Source: Metarhizobium sp964253915 (GTDB taxonomy: Bacteria; Pseudomonadota; Alphaproteobacteria; Rhizobiales; Rhizobiaceae). Taken from it: 64,000 nt of DNA. The notes below the pieces were generated by a model, which searched no databases, was not told where the DNA came from, and saw only the letters and a program-made list of their open reading frames with translations. Within the stretch, counting starts at the first letter, position 1, and each line of letters begins with the position of its first letter. The stretch is from NCBI RefSeq assembly GCF_964253915.1, contig NZ_CAXUSG020000015.1, positions 1-64,000 on the forward strand, written 5' to 3'. Position numbers and translations under genes: made by a program. This document shows, one piece after another, positions 27,977 to 35,082 of the stretch.

Positions 27977-28324
27977 ATGCGAATCGAGAGTGGCCTCCAG
28001 GGCTATTACTACGATCAGGGCAGGTTTCAGAAGCCAGCCGTCGATGCGGATGAAGCCGCGCCGACGCAGACCACCGCGCCCGTTCGTAACCCGTCCTTTT
28101 CCCCGCAGGTTGGAAGCAGCACGCTGCTTTCCTCTACCCTGTCCGGCGCGCTATGGGCGCTTGACGGCGGCCGCAAGCCGGCCGGCACCAACGGATTTGC
28201 AGCGCCCGGAAGCCTGCACGGCTCGGACGAAGTCGATGCCGATCATCACGATACGATGGCACGCGTCAACGCGCTCTATCTCGATGAAGACGATACGGTC
28301 GAACACGAACTGCTTTACGCATGA
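27977..28324 (+). CDS. Small protein of unknown function, paralogue A of a tandem pair
   Basis: A 115-residue acidic, low-complexity protein without signal peptide or membrane segment. It is rich in Ser, Ala, Gly and Asp. It opens MRIESGLQGYYYDQGRF and holds the motif STLSGALWALDGG at about residue 53, which recurs as ALSQALWNLDSQQ in the next gene (28441-28914). The two genes run in the same direction, each with its own hairpin after the stop. An AT-rich promoter region (27900-27976) precedes it. I cannot assign a function. Confidence 0.6.
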   Translation: MRIESGLQGYYYDQGRFQKPAVDADEAAPTQTTAPVRNPSFSPQVGSSTLLSSTLSGALWALDGGRKPAGTNGFAAPGSLHGSDEVDADHHDTMARVNALYLDEDDTVEHELLYA

Positions 28325-28327
28325 TGC

Positions 28328-28357
28328 CAGCCGCCCCTCCGGGCGGCTGATTTGTCT
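28328..28357 (+). terminator. Hairpin after paralogue A
   Basis: A perfect 9-bp stem (CAGCCGCCC with GGGCGGCTG, loop CTCC) begins four bases past the stop codon and is followed by a weakly T-rich tail. Confidence 0.6.
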
Positions 28358-28440
28358 GTGGGATTGAGCACCCCGCAGTTGGGCGGCATGAAGCCGCATC
28401 TTTTTTTCAATCGACAGTTATTCTTGTAGGGATTTTCAGC

Positions 28441-28914
28441 ATGAAGGTTTTGAACAACGGCCTCGTGATGTATTCGCGCGCGCTGCCCCTCGACAGCCTG
28501 CTCGCTCCGAGCACGCAGCAGGACGACAGCCAGGGGAGCCGGTCGCGTTCTTCCGTCGCCTCGATCACCGGTAGCGAAACGGTTCCCGCCCCCGCCCTAT
28601 CTCAGGCGCTGTGGAACTTGGACAGCCAGCAATCCGGCGACGATGACAATGCCGGCGGCACCGTGACCGCCAGCACCGGCGCGACCAGCGCACGCGATAC
28701 GCTGCTCGACGAGCTGCACGAATGGGCATCGATGACCCTCGGTGAAAAGATCCGCGCCCAATTCCTTGAGGACCGCGGCCTGACCGAGGACGATGTCGCC
28801 GCCATGTCCACCGAAGAGCGCGAGGCGCTGGAAGCGGAAATCCGCGAAGCGATCCTGCGACAGAACGGTATCGAAGAGACCGGCAACGCCAAGGAAAGCA
28901 GCGCCAGCCTCTGA
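28441..28914 (+). CDS. Small protein of unknown function, paralogue B of a tandem pair
   Basis: A 157-residue protein. The first half is Ser/Thr/Ala/Gly-rich and disordered-looking, and carries ALSQALWNLDSQQ, the motif shared with the preceding gene. The second half is a helical domain (LLDELHEWASMTLGEKIRAQ, then LTEDDVAAMSTEEREALEAEI) that resembles short helical-bundle segments of unknown proteins. No signal peptide or membrane segment. AGGGATTTTCAGC before the ATG gives a good start. Function unknown; the shared motif suggests a linked role for the pair. Confidence 0.65.
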   Translation: MKVLNNGLVMYSRALPLDSLLAPSTQQDDSQGSRSRSSVASITGSETVPAPALSQALWNLDSQQSGDDDNAGGTVTASTGATSARDTLLDELHEWASMTLGEKIRAQFLEDRGLTEDDVAAMSTEEREALEAEIREAILRQNGIEETGNAKESSASL

Positions 28915-28939
28915 CCCCTCCATTTCCCTGCCCAGACCA

Positions 28940-28975
28940 GAGAGGCGGCCGGCATCCGGCCGCCTCTCTTGCTTT
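28940..28975 (+). terminator. Terminator after paralogue B
   Basis: A perfect 13-bp stem (GAGAGGCGGCCGG with its complement, loop CAT) is followed by TTGCTTT. Confidence 0.7.
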
Positions 28976-28999
28976 CCAGCGACAAGCGATTATCTAATC

Positions 29000-29024
29000 C
29001 CTCCAGAAACTATAGCTTTGGAGG
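29000..29024. promoter_or_regulatory. Candidate MerR-family operator
   Basis: CCTCCA and TGGAGG form an inverted repeat 13 bases apart, centred on TATA-like sequence, just before the MerR gene; the right half doubles as its ribosome binding site. MerR proteins bind such dyads, so autoregulation is likely. This is inference from the layout. Confidence 0.5.
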
Positions 29025-29030
29025 ATCAGG

Positions 29031-29456
29031 ATGAACCTGTCGATCGGCGATCTCTCGCGCAGGACCGGCGTCAAAGTGCCGACCATCCGCTACTACGAAC
29101 AAATGGCGCTGATCTCGGCGCCGGAGCGGTCGGAAGGCAACCAGCGGCGCTACGGCAAGGCCGATCTCGAACGGCTCGCCTTCATCCGCCATGCCCGCGA
29201 CCTTGGCCTGTCGATCGACGAAATCCGCGAACTCATCCGCCTGAGCCACCACCCCGAGCAGGCCTGTGACGGCGCCGACCGGATCGCCGCCAGCCATCTG
29301 GCGTCCGTGCGCCAGCGCATCGCCCGGCTGCAGAAGCTGGAACAGGAACTGGAACGCATCGTCTCCCATTGCGAAGGGCATACGATCGGCGATTGTTACG
29401 TCATCCGCGCCCTTTCCGACCACGGTCTTTGCGAGGGCGATCATCCGCCGGCCTGA
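29031..29456 (+). CDS. MerR family metal-type transcriptional regulator
   Basis: A 141-residue MerR regulator. The winged helix-turn-helix is clear (LSIGDLSRRTGVKVPTIRYYEQMALI, then RRYGKADLERLAFIRHARDLGLSIDEI), followed by the dimerisation helix (RQRIARLQKLEQELERIVSHC). Cysteines and histidines at about residue 79 (EQACDGAD) and 118-135 (SHCEGHTIGDC, LSDHGLCEGDH) match the metal-binding positions of ZntR/PbrR-like members, so a divalent metal effector is likely. No metal exporter is adjacent. It has its own operator-like dyad upstream and is followed by the leader region of the acetyltransferase. Confidence 0.9.
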   Translation: MNLSIGDLSRRTGVKVPTIRYYEQMALISAPERSEGNQRRYGKADLERLAFIRHARDLGLSIDEIRELIRLSHHPEQACDGADRIAASHLASVRQRIARLQKLEQELERIVSHCEGHTIGDCYVIRALSDHGLCEGDHPPA

Positions 29457-29483
29457 TGCCGGCAGGGGAGAAAAGAAGGCGGC

Positions 29484-29512
29484 TTGACAAGTGCGGCGAT
29501 TCGAGGAATCTT
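29484..29512 (+). promoter_or_regulatory. Promoter of the leader peptide / acetyltransferase operon
   Basis: TTGACA at 29484-29489 and AATCTT at 29507-29512, with a 17-base spacer. The expected transcription start falls at or next to the leader ATG at 29520, so the leader would be translated from a message with almost no 5' untranslated region. Confidence 0.65.
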
Positions 29513-29519
29513 CTCCGCC

Positions 29520-29570
29520 ATGATCACGATCTCGCACCACGTATGCTCGTATTTTTGGCTGTTCCGATAG
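29520..29570 (+). CDS. Leader peptide rich in aromatic residues (attenuator uORF)
   Basis: A 16-residue reading frame, MITISHHVCSYFWLFR, with two His and then Tyr, Phe, Trp, Leu and Phe codons in a row close to its stop. It starts at the predicted transcription start and ends three bases before the antiterminator sequence, exactly as ribosome-controlled attenuators are built. Stalling at the aromatic codons would leave 29573-29578 free; a ribosome reaching the stop would cover it. It has no Shine-Dalgarno sequence, consistent with leaderless translation. Confidence 0.7.
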   Translation: MITISHHVCSYFWLFR

Positions 29571-29572
29571 GA

Positions 29573-29625
29573 GCGGCTGATTGATCATGTCAAACAAGCC
29601 GCCACCAGGGCGGCTTTTGTTTTTC
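29573..29625 (+). terminator. Transcription attenuator with alternative antiterminator
   Basis: The terminator stem is AAGCCGCC (29596-29603) with GGCGGCTT (29609-29616), followed by TTGTTTTT. GCGGCT at 29573-29578 can instead pair with AGCCGC at 29597-29602, which breaks the terminator. The two structures exclude each other, and the leader stop lies just upstream. Confidence 0.75.
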
Positions 29626-29672
29626 TAGGGAAACGGCGTCCTGGCGGTCAAACCGCAAGAAAGAAGGAAGCC

Positions 29673-30161
29673 ATGACCGAAGATATAGATCTCACCATCC
29701 CGCGACCGGCGGTCGTCACCATCCGCGCCGCCAAGCCGCGCGACCTGCCCGCACTCAACGAGATGATCACCCTGCTTGCCGCCCATCACGGCGACGCGGC
29801 ACAGATCACCCCGGAATGCCTGGAGCGCGACCTGTTCGGCCCGCTGCCGTGGATTCACGCGCTGGTGGCCGAGGCCGCCGGCGAACTGATCGGTTACGCC
29901 ATCCTCGTGCCGCTTTACAGGGCGCAGGAAGGCAAGCGCGGCATGGACCTGCACCATCTCTTCGTCCGCAACGGCCATCGCGGCCACGGCATCGGCGAAC
30001 ACCTCGTCTCCCGCGCCCGCGACCACGCCAGGAATGCCGGCTGCGACTATCTTTCGGTGGCGGCGGCGACCGGCAATTTTGTCGCCCACCGCTTCTACGA
30101 ACACATGGATTTCAAGCCGCAGCCGGTGACCGGCATGCGCTTCCTGCAGGCGATCGCCTGA
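29673..30161 (+). CDS. GNAT family N-acetyltransferase
   Basis: A 162-residue single-domain GNAT acetyltransferase. The acetyl-CoA-binding motif A is present as HHLFVRNGHRGHGIGEHLVSRA (Q/R-x-x-G-x-G/A at RNGHRGHGIG, about residue 107), and motif B ends in FVAHRFYEHMDFKPQPVTGM. The substrate is unknown. It is the first structural gene behind the aromatic leader peptide and attenuator, so its level should rise when charged aromatic (or His) tRNA is short or translation slows. AAGGAAG precedes the ATG. Twenty-five bases separate it from the DJ-1/PfpI gene, so they form an operon. Confidence 0.9.
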   Translation: MTEDIDLTIPRPAVVTIRAAKPRDLPALNEMITLLAAHHGDAAQITPECLERDLFGPLPWIHALVAEAAGELIGYAILVPLYRAQEGKRGMDLHHLFVRNGHRGHGIGEHLVSRARDHARNAGCDYLSVAAATGNFVAHRFYEHMDFKPQPVTGMRFLQAIA

Positions 30162-30186
30162 ACCCAGCGTTTACGGAGGAAAGACC

Positions 30187-30759
30187 ATGACGAAACTGGC
30201 GATTGCGCTGACGGACCGTTATGCGGATTGGGAGGTGGCGTTGCTGATGGCCGAGGGGCGCTCCTCCTTCGGCCTCACCTTTACCGTCGCCTCGCCGGGC
30301 GCCCAACCGGTCACCTCGATGGGTGGCATCCGCGTGATGCCCGAGCACGCCGTGGAGCGGCTTGATCCGCAGGCCCATGCCGGCCTGATCGTCTGCGGCG
30401 GCGAAATCTGGCAGACGGACGAGGCACCCGATCTCGGCGCGACCATCCGCGCCTTTGCGCAAGCCGGCAAGCTGGTGGCCGGCATCTGCGCCGGCACGCT
30501 GGCGCTTGCCCGGGCCGGCGTGCTGAACGAGGTTGCCCATACCAGCAACGAAGCCGCTCTCCTCGCCAACAGCCCGGCCTATCGCGGCCAAGCCTTTTAC
30601 CGTGACCAGCCGGCCGCCGTCAGCGACCGCATGATCATCACGGCCCCAGGCACGGCGCCGATCAGTTTTACCGCCGAAATTTTACGCGCACTCGGGCACG
30701 GCAGCCAGGATATGGAGGATTATCTGGCGCTGTTCGGCCGGGAGCACGCTGCGAACTGA
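30187..30759 (+). CDS. DJ-1/PfpI family protein
   Basis: A 190-residue protein of the DJ-1/PfpI superfamily (class I glutamine-amidotransferase-like fold). The nucleophile elbow is AGICAGTLALARAGVL, with the Cys at about residue 101; the Glu that supports it may be in DWEVALL near residue 16. Members include deglycases, chaperones, proteases and isocyanide hydratases, so the exact reaction cannot be told. It is the second gene behind the attenuator, following the acetyltransferase, with GGAGGAAAG before the ATG. It converges on the cbt operon. Confidence 0.88.
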   Translation: MTKLAIALTDRYADWEVALLMAEGRSSFGLTFTVASPGAQPVTSMGGIRVMPEHAVERLDPQAHAGLIVCGGEIWQTDEAPDLGATIRAFAQAGKLVAGICAGTLALARAGVLNEVAHTSNEAALLANSPAYRGQAFYRDQPAAVSDRMIITAPGTAPISFTAEILRALGHGSQDMEDYLALFGREHAAN

Positions 30760-30794
30760 TCGATGTTCGCCATGATCGGCGTGGCGAAACAATT

Positions 30795-31154
30795 TCAGGA
30801 AGACGGACCGGCGAGAGCGCGGCGAATATCGCGGCTGTTCAGATGGAAATTGCGGCCGGGTTGAATGGTCTGGGCGGCGATCTTCTGCCGGGCGGCAGCG
30901 GCGAAATTTTTCGCATGCGCCGAAAAATAGGCGAGACAATCGTCGCTTTCCGGCATGCGCCCGACAAGGCTGCGAAAGGCGAGCCGGTGGATCATGCAGA
31001 CGCCGCCATGACCGGCAGCGGTGAATTGCAGGGCATCGATATCGCCCCGCCAGGTGGCAACCGGAGCATCGCAAAAATGCTCCGGCGCATTGCTGTCAGG
31101 CAATTCCGGGTGCAGGGTCGCCGGGCGGCCTTGCTGGAATTGCCCTGCCGTCAA
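30795..31154 (-). CDS. Unknown protein coupled to cbtA, possibly DUF1488-like
   Basis: A 119-residue soluble protein with no signal peptide. The central region (GGVCMIHRLAFRSLVGRMPES, then CLAYFSAHAKNFAAAARQKIA) resembles the pattern of DUF1488 proteins, but the match is weak. It contains several Cys and His residues (HFCDAP, CMIH, SDDCLAY) that could bind a metal. Its start overlaps the cbtA stop by four bases (ATGA), so it is translated with the cobalt transporter and lies under the same B12 riboswitch. A role in cobalt or cobalamin handling is inferred only from that position. Confidence 0.68.
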   Translation of the reverse strand: MTAGQFQQGRPATLHPELPDSNAPEHFCDAPVATWRGDIDALQFTAAGHGGVCMIHRLAFRSLVGRMPESDDCLAYFSAHAKNFAAAARQKIAAQTIQPGRNFHLNSRDIRRALAGPSS

Positions 31155-31891
31155 GCCGAAGCCTCGAAGCGCCGGTAGAGGCTACCGCCGATGGAGCCGA
31201 GCAGCGCCCAGAAGATAAAGCTCGAAACCACGGCGGCGACGATGAAGCGATGTTCCAGAACGGCCGGCGCCAGCGCCGTTTCGCCCTCGGGCATCGCCGG
31301 TGCGCCGATGATATGCGGCGCGGCGATCAGCACGATCCCCAGCACGGCAGCCCAGGGCTTGCGCTGGAAGGCGATCAGGGCAAGGCCGGCGGCGGTGGCA
31401 GCGACCGTGCCGATCCACCAGACCTGGCGGTCGAACAGCGGCGCGGCCGGCGTTCCCGGCAGTTCCGGCGGCAGGCCGAGCATCGGCGCCAGCATGACGG
31501 CGGCAAAACCGCCGAGACCCCAGAGCAGGCCCTCGCGCCAATCGACCGTCTTCGACCGCAGGCTGAAGAGGCCGGTGAGCACCAGCGCATAACCGATGGC
31601 CGTCAGGATGTTGGCAGCCGTCGTATAGAGGAAGCGTTCGGCACCGTCGGCCGGTCCCCAGGCTTCTTCCTCAGCCGGAGCGGCCTCGGTGGTTGCCGGC
31701 GTTGCAGCAGCCGTTTCCTGGCCGGTCGTCGGTGTGGCCGCTTCATGATTATGGGCAGGTGCCGCGTTCTCGTAGGTTTCGGCCTGGAGAATGAGCGGCG
31801 TGGTGCCGAAATGCTGGACGGCGCTGACGGCGACGCCGACGATCAGCCCGGTCAGGACCGAGGTAAAGACAATGGATCGGAAAACCGACAT
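31151..31891 (-). CDS. cbtA: CbtA family cobalt transporter subunit
   Basis: A 246-residue membrane protein of the CbtA family, the predicted cobalt transporter found beside CbtB under B12 riboswitches. About five hydrophobic segments are visible (residues 8-26, 95-110, 122-140, 155-200 region, 225-240). A long periplasmic loop after the first helix is rich in Ala, Thr, Glu and His (ENAAPAHNHEAATP). Conserved WREGLLWGLGGFAAVMLAPMLGLPPELPG is at about residue 118. It follows cbtB with 15 bases between. Cobalt uptake supports cobalamin synthesis; the riboswitch shuts the operon off when B12 is plentiful. Confidence 0.92.
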   Translation of the reverse strand: MSVFRSIVFTSVLTGLIVGVAVSAVQHFGTTPLILQAETYENAAPAHNHEAATPTTGQETAAATPATTEAAPAEEEAWGPADGAERFLYTTAANILTAIGYALVLTGLFSLRSKTVDWREGLLWGLGGFAAVMLAPMLGLPPELPGTPAAPLFDRQVWWIGTVAATAAGLALIAFQRKPWAAVLGIVLIAAPHIIGAPAMPEGETALAPAVLEHRFIVAAVVSSFIFWALLGSIGGSLYRRFEASA

Positions 31892-31906
31892 GATGAAACC
31901 ATGACC

Positions 31907-32095
31907 TCAGTGGCAGGGGAATGCATTGGCGTGGCGCGTGTCGTGTGCCGCGTTGTGGACGATCTCGACATGCGAGAAACCGACGAAGCCGACGACGAAC
32001 AGGCCAAGGCAGATGGCCATGGCCGACTGGACGACCGTGCCGGCCTTGGCGCCGGAAGCTGCAATCGTGGTGGAAGCGTTTTGCTGAACAGACAT
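31907..32095 (-). CDS. cbtB: CbtB family cobalt transporter subunit
   Basis: A 62-residue single-helix membrane protein of the CbtB family. The transmembrane helix (SAMAICLGLFVVGFVGFSHVEIV) is followed by the His-rich C-terminus HNAAHDTRHANAFPCH, which is the presumed metal-binding tail. It is the first gene of the operon and lies about 200 bases downstream of the cobalamin riboswitch. Confidence 0.93.
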   Translation of the reverse strand: MSVQQNASTTIAASGAKAGTVVQSAMAICLGLFVVGFVGFSHVEIVHNAAHDTRHANAFPCH

Positions 32096-32292
32096 GTATC
32101 GACCCTCTCCGATATCGTGCGCCGCTGAAAAGCCATGCCCGACCGACGACGCGCGGCCAGGGCGAACCGATGTCGATCCTATCGTGAAGGGGCAGGAAAG
32201 CTGAAGCCATATGCGGCAGCGACCCTTCCGGCGACGCCATCCACACCATCAACTCCAATTTCCAGGACACCCCGCCCGGTTCGGATCTCCAT

Positions 32293-32470
32293 GATGGCAG
32301 GTCTCCTGGCTCGCAGGTCTTTGTCCTGAACCTCGCCTTCCCGGTGTCCTCACCAGTGGCTTTTTCGATCCACGACTCGCCGCGTACAGTTGCGGGGGCA
32401 GCCACGCTTCAGGCCCCCTTTGGGTCGTCCCTAGCGCATTCCCTTTTCATCCCCGAGGCTTAGCCTCAAG
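32293..32470 (-). promoter_or_regulatory. Cobalamin (B12) riboswitch controlling cbtBA
   Basis: Read on the minus strand, the conserved elements follow in order: GAAAAGGGAA, CTGCCCCCGCAACTGT, the B12 box AAGCCACTG (complement at 32354-32362), GGGAAGGC, and the 3' closing segment GCGAGCCAGGAGACCTGCC. This order is diagnostic of the adenosylcobalamin riboswitch. It lies upstream of cbtB in a 480-base gap with no other gene; the expression platform must be in 32100-32290. Binding of B12 would reduce cobalt import. Confidence 0.93.
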
Positions 32471-32576
32471 GGAACCATCAAGAGCAACAACTATCGCCGC
32501 CAAGGAACGGTGTGTCAATATGGATGCAGTGGTGATCTAAGCGACGGCATGCAGATAGGTACGCCACCGGGCAAAC

Positions 32577-33491
32577 TCACCGCGAAGGAACAGCCTTGAG
32601 ATAAGCAGCAATCGCCTCGCGGTCCTCCGCCGGCAGGCGCGCCATATTCTTCTGCACCTCGACCATCGAGCCGCCGACCGAATCGAAATCCGGGGTGAAG
32701 CCGGTTTCGAGATAGGTGGCGATATCGGCCTCGCTCCATTCGCCGATGCTCTTCGAGCCGGGCGTGATGTTGGGTATGCGCCCCTCGCCTTCCGGATTGG
32801 GCGCGCCGGCGAGCCATTGGTCGGGCACGAAACCGCCCATCGGATCGCGCGGCGTGTGGCATTCGCCGCAATGCCCCGGCCCCTCGACCAGATATTGCCC
32901 GCGCTTCACCTTGTCGTCGGTGGACGCCAGTGTCACGCGCGGCCCGTCGGTGAAATAGAGGAACTTCCAGCCGCCGAGCGACAAGCGAATGTTGAACGGA
33001 AAAGGCAGGTCATGCGGCGGCGCGACATTGGTGCTTTTCGGCAGGGTGCGGATGTAGCCGAAGAGGTCGTTGATGTCCTTCGCCGTCATGCGGGCATAGG
33101 AGCCGTAGGGAAAGGACGGGTAGAGATGTTCGCCGTTGCGGCCGACACCGCGGGTCATGGCATTGCCGAACTGCGCCAGCGTCCAGCCGCCGATGCCCGC
33201 CGTTTCGTCCGGCGAGATATTCGGCACGTGGAAGGTGCCGAAGGGGCTGGCGAGCGGCAGCCCACCGGACAGTACCAGCTGCGCTTCGCCCTCCGCACCC
33301 TTGGCCGCATGACAGCTGACGCAGCCGCCGGCCCAGAAGATTCGTTCGCCGTTGGCGAGGTCGGGATCGCCCAATCCGGCCCAGTGCTCGTCCGGCTGCG
33401 GCGACGGGGCGGTGACGAAGTAAAACGCCACGGCGCCGATCACGCCCAGGCCGATCAGACAGAGCAGGATGCGGATCAGTCTGGCGAACAT
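32577..33491 (-). CDS. Membrane-anchored diheme c-type cytochrome
   Basis: A 304-residue protein with an N-terminal signal anchor (IRILLCLIGLGVIGAVAFYFV) and two class I cytochrome c domains. Heme motifs are CVSCH (about residue 57) and CGECH (about residue 208), each with later Met ligand candidates in RGVGRNGEHLYPSFPYGSY-like and GFTPDFDSVGGSM segments. The layout matches cytochrome subunits of alcohol, aldehyde or sugar dehydrogenases, but no dehydrogenase subunit is next to it. It follows the cytochrome c556 gene on the same strand, 163 bases apart, with a long hairpin between. Confidence 0.9.
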   Translation of the reverse strand: MFARLIRILLCLIGLGVIGAVAFYFVTAPSPQPDEHWAGLGDPDLANGERIFWAGGCVSCHAAKGAEGEAQLVLSGGLPLASPFGTFHVPNISPDETAGIGGWTLAQFGNAMTRGVGRNGEHLYPSFPYGSYARMTAKDINDLFGYIRTLPKSTNVAPPHDLPFPFNIRLSLGGWKFLYFTDGPRVTLASTDDKVKRGQYLVEGPGHCGECHTPRDPMGGFVPDQWLAGAPNPEGEGRIPNITPGSKSIGEWSEADIATYLETGFTPDFDSVGGSMVEVQKNMARLPAEDREAIAAYLKAVPSR

Positions 33492-33564
33492 GGCGTTTCC
33501 TCCTTGTCTTGAGCGAACTTGTCACGAATGGAAATCGCGCCGCCCCTCTCGGGCGACGCGTGCG

Positions 33565-33605
33565 CGGTGCATCTCCGGCGGAACGGGTTCGCCGGAGATG
33601 CACCG
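33565..33605. terminator. 16-bp perfect inverted repeat between cytochrome genes
   Basis: CGGTGCATCTCCGGCG at 33565-33580 pairs perfectly with its complement at 33590-33605 around a 9-base loop. A T-rich tail (TTTCTTTT) follows on the plus strand only. In the minus-strand transcript it lies between the c556 and diheme genes and may act as a processing or partial-termination signal. Confidence 0.7.
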
Positions 33606-33653
33606 TTTCTTTTGCTACCCGGCGCCGAAGCGGGCGCGGTCTATCGCCAGGAA

Positions 33654-34091
33654 TTATTCCTTGATGCGATAGACCTGATGACAGCCGCCGCAATTGGCGC
33701 CGAGCGTCTTGAGCGCCGCGCCGACACCGGCGGCATCGGCCGGCAACTGCGCCAGAACCGCATCGGCATCGGCCGACAGTTTCAGCGACTTCGCCTTGAA
33801 GTCGTCAAAGGTCTCCCAGATCTTCGGGCTTGCAGCCTTGTCGCCGGTTTCCGAACCCGGCGGGAACTGGTCCGGGAAGGCCTTGGCGTTTTCGGAAATG
33901 GTCGACAGCGCCGTCTTGATCGCTTCGGCATCGTAGGGCTTCTCGCCCTTGGCGATGGCGGCGAGTGCGCCGGTGGCGCCGCCGACCTTCTTCATGATGG
34001 CTTCGCGATCCTCGTGGGTGCCGACGGCAAAAGCCGAACTTAACCCGAGCGTGGCAAGAATGGCCGCGGTGGCGATCAGTCTCAATTTCAT
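33654..34091 (-). CDS. Cytochrome c556 (class II cytochrome c)
   Basis: A 145-residue periplasmic cytochrome with a signal peptide (MKLRLIATAAILATLGLSSAFA) and the class II layout: a four-helix bundle with the heme motif near the C-terminus, here CGGCHQVYR at about residue 134. The Met ligand of c556-type proteins is plausibly in EAIMKKVGGATGAL near residue 32. It likely shuttles electrons in the periplasm, perhaps to or from the diheme cytochrome encoded next. The promoter region upstream (34092-34306) is AT-rich. Confidence 0.9.
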   Translation of the reverse strand: MKLRLIATAAILATLGLSSAFAVGTHEDREAIMKKVGGATGALAAIAKGEKPYDAEAIKTALSTISENAKAFPDQFPPGSETGDKAASPKIWETFDDFKAKSLKLSADADAVLAQLPADAAGVGAALKTLGANCGGCHQVYRIKE

Positions 34092-34306
34092 CTGTCTTCT
34101 CCCGTGCTGCCGGCCTGAATGGCCATTCGCGTCTAGCGATTGGTATGATTACAGGAAATAGCACCGATTGGAGTAACAAAAGAGTGATTTTTTTCTTCAC
34201 CGTCCGTCATCATCCGGTCACCACCACGGACATTGCTTTCCAAGCCATGTTAAAAATATGATTTTTACTTTCAACTTTTTCTTTTGCACTGCACGTCAAC
34301 CGCCGC

Positions 34307-34948
34307 TCAAGCGAAATGGCCGCCGATACTCTGCCAGAGCATGACGACGGCAACGACGACAAGCAGCAGACCGGCGCCGCGCCCGACAAGGATTGTCGCG
34401 GCCGGATTGGCGATCAGCGCATCGCGGCTCTTGCCGGCAGCCAGCGCCACGGCACCGTAGACGAGAAGCTGCATCAGCGCCGTCATCACCCCCATCACCA
34501 GCGCCTGCTGCCAGACCGGGCCGTATTCCGGCCGGACGAACTGCGGATAGACGGCGAGCACGAACATATAGGCCTTGGGATTGATCAGGCAGGTGAGCGC
34601 GCCCTGGCGGAAGGCGGTGCGCAGCGAGCGGCTGTCGCTGCGGCCGACGGCATCGACGGTGATCGAGCTGCGCATCAGCGTATAACCGATCCAGATCATG
34701 TAGGCGGCGCCGGCGACCAGCATCGGCACGAAAAGCCACGGCAGCCAGCGGGCGATCAAGCCGGCGCCGAGCGCGCCGTAGAGCGTATGCACCGCACCGC
34801 CCGCCATGATGCCGCCAGTCGCCGCAAAACCGGCACTGCGGCCGTTGGTCAGCGCATTGGCCATGACGAACAGCATGTCCAACCCGGGCACGATGATGAT
34901 GCCGAAGAGCAGAACGAGGAAAAGCCAGAGGTTATCGACGTAATCCAT
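34307..34948 (-). CDS. LysE family amino acid exporter
   Basis: A 213-residue six-helix membrane protein of the LysE/RhtB family. The hallmark GLDMLFVMANALTNGRSAGFAATGGI is at about residues 22-47 (usual PGPxxxxV...G...G), and the NPKAYMFVLAVYPQFV segment near residue 128 is typical. Family members export amino acids such as lysine, threonine or homoserine lactone precursors. ATG 34948 gives the standard N-terminus. It is divergent from a WYL-domain regulator gene, which may control it. Confidence 0.9.
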   Translation of the reverse strand: MDYVDNLWLFLVLLFGIIIVPGLDMLFVMANALTNGRSAGFAATGGIMAGGAVHTLYGALGAGLIARWLPWLFVPMLVAGAAYMIWIGYTLMRSSITVDAVGRSDSRSLRTAFRQGALTCLINPKAYMFVLAVYPQFVRPEYGPVWQQALVMGVMTALMQLLVYGAVALAAGKSRDALIANPAATILVGRGAGLLLVVVAVVMLWQSIGGHFA

Positions 34949-35082
34949 GTCAGGAAGTGTCCATCCGTTGGCGCGAGGATTTTTCATCGCGCTTGTTTTT
35001 CAATTGCTTGGATGGCTCTATACGCAAGGGCAACTGACAGGGCTGTGTCAGTTGTGATGGATTGGCAGACAAGGAAACGCCG

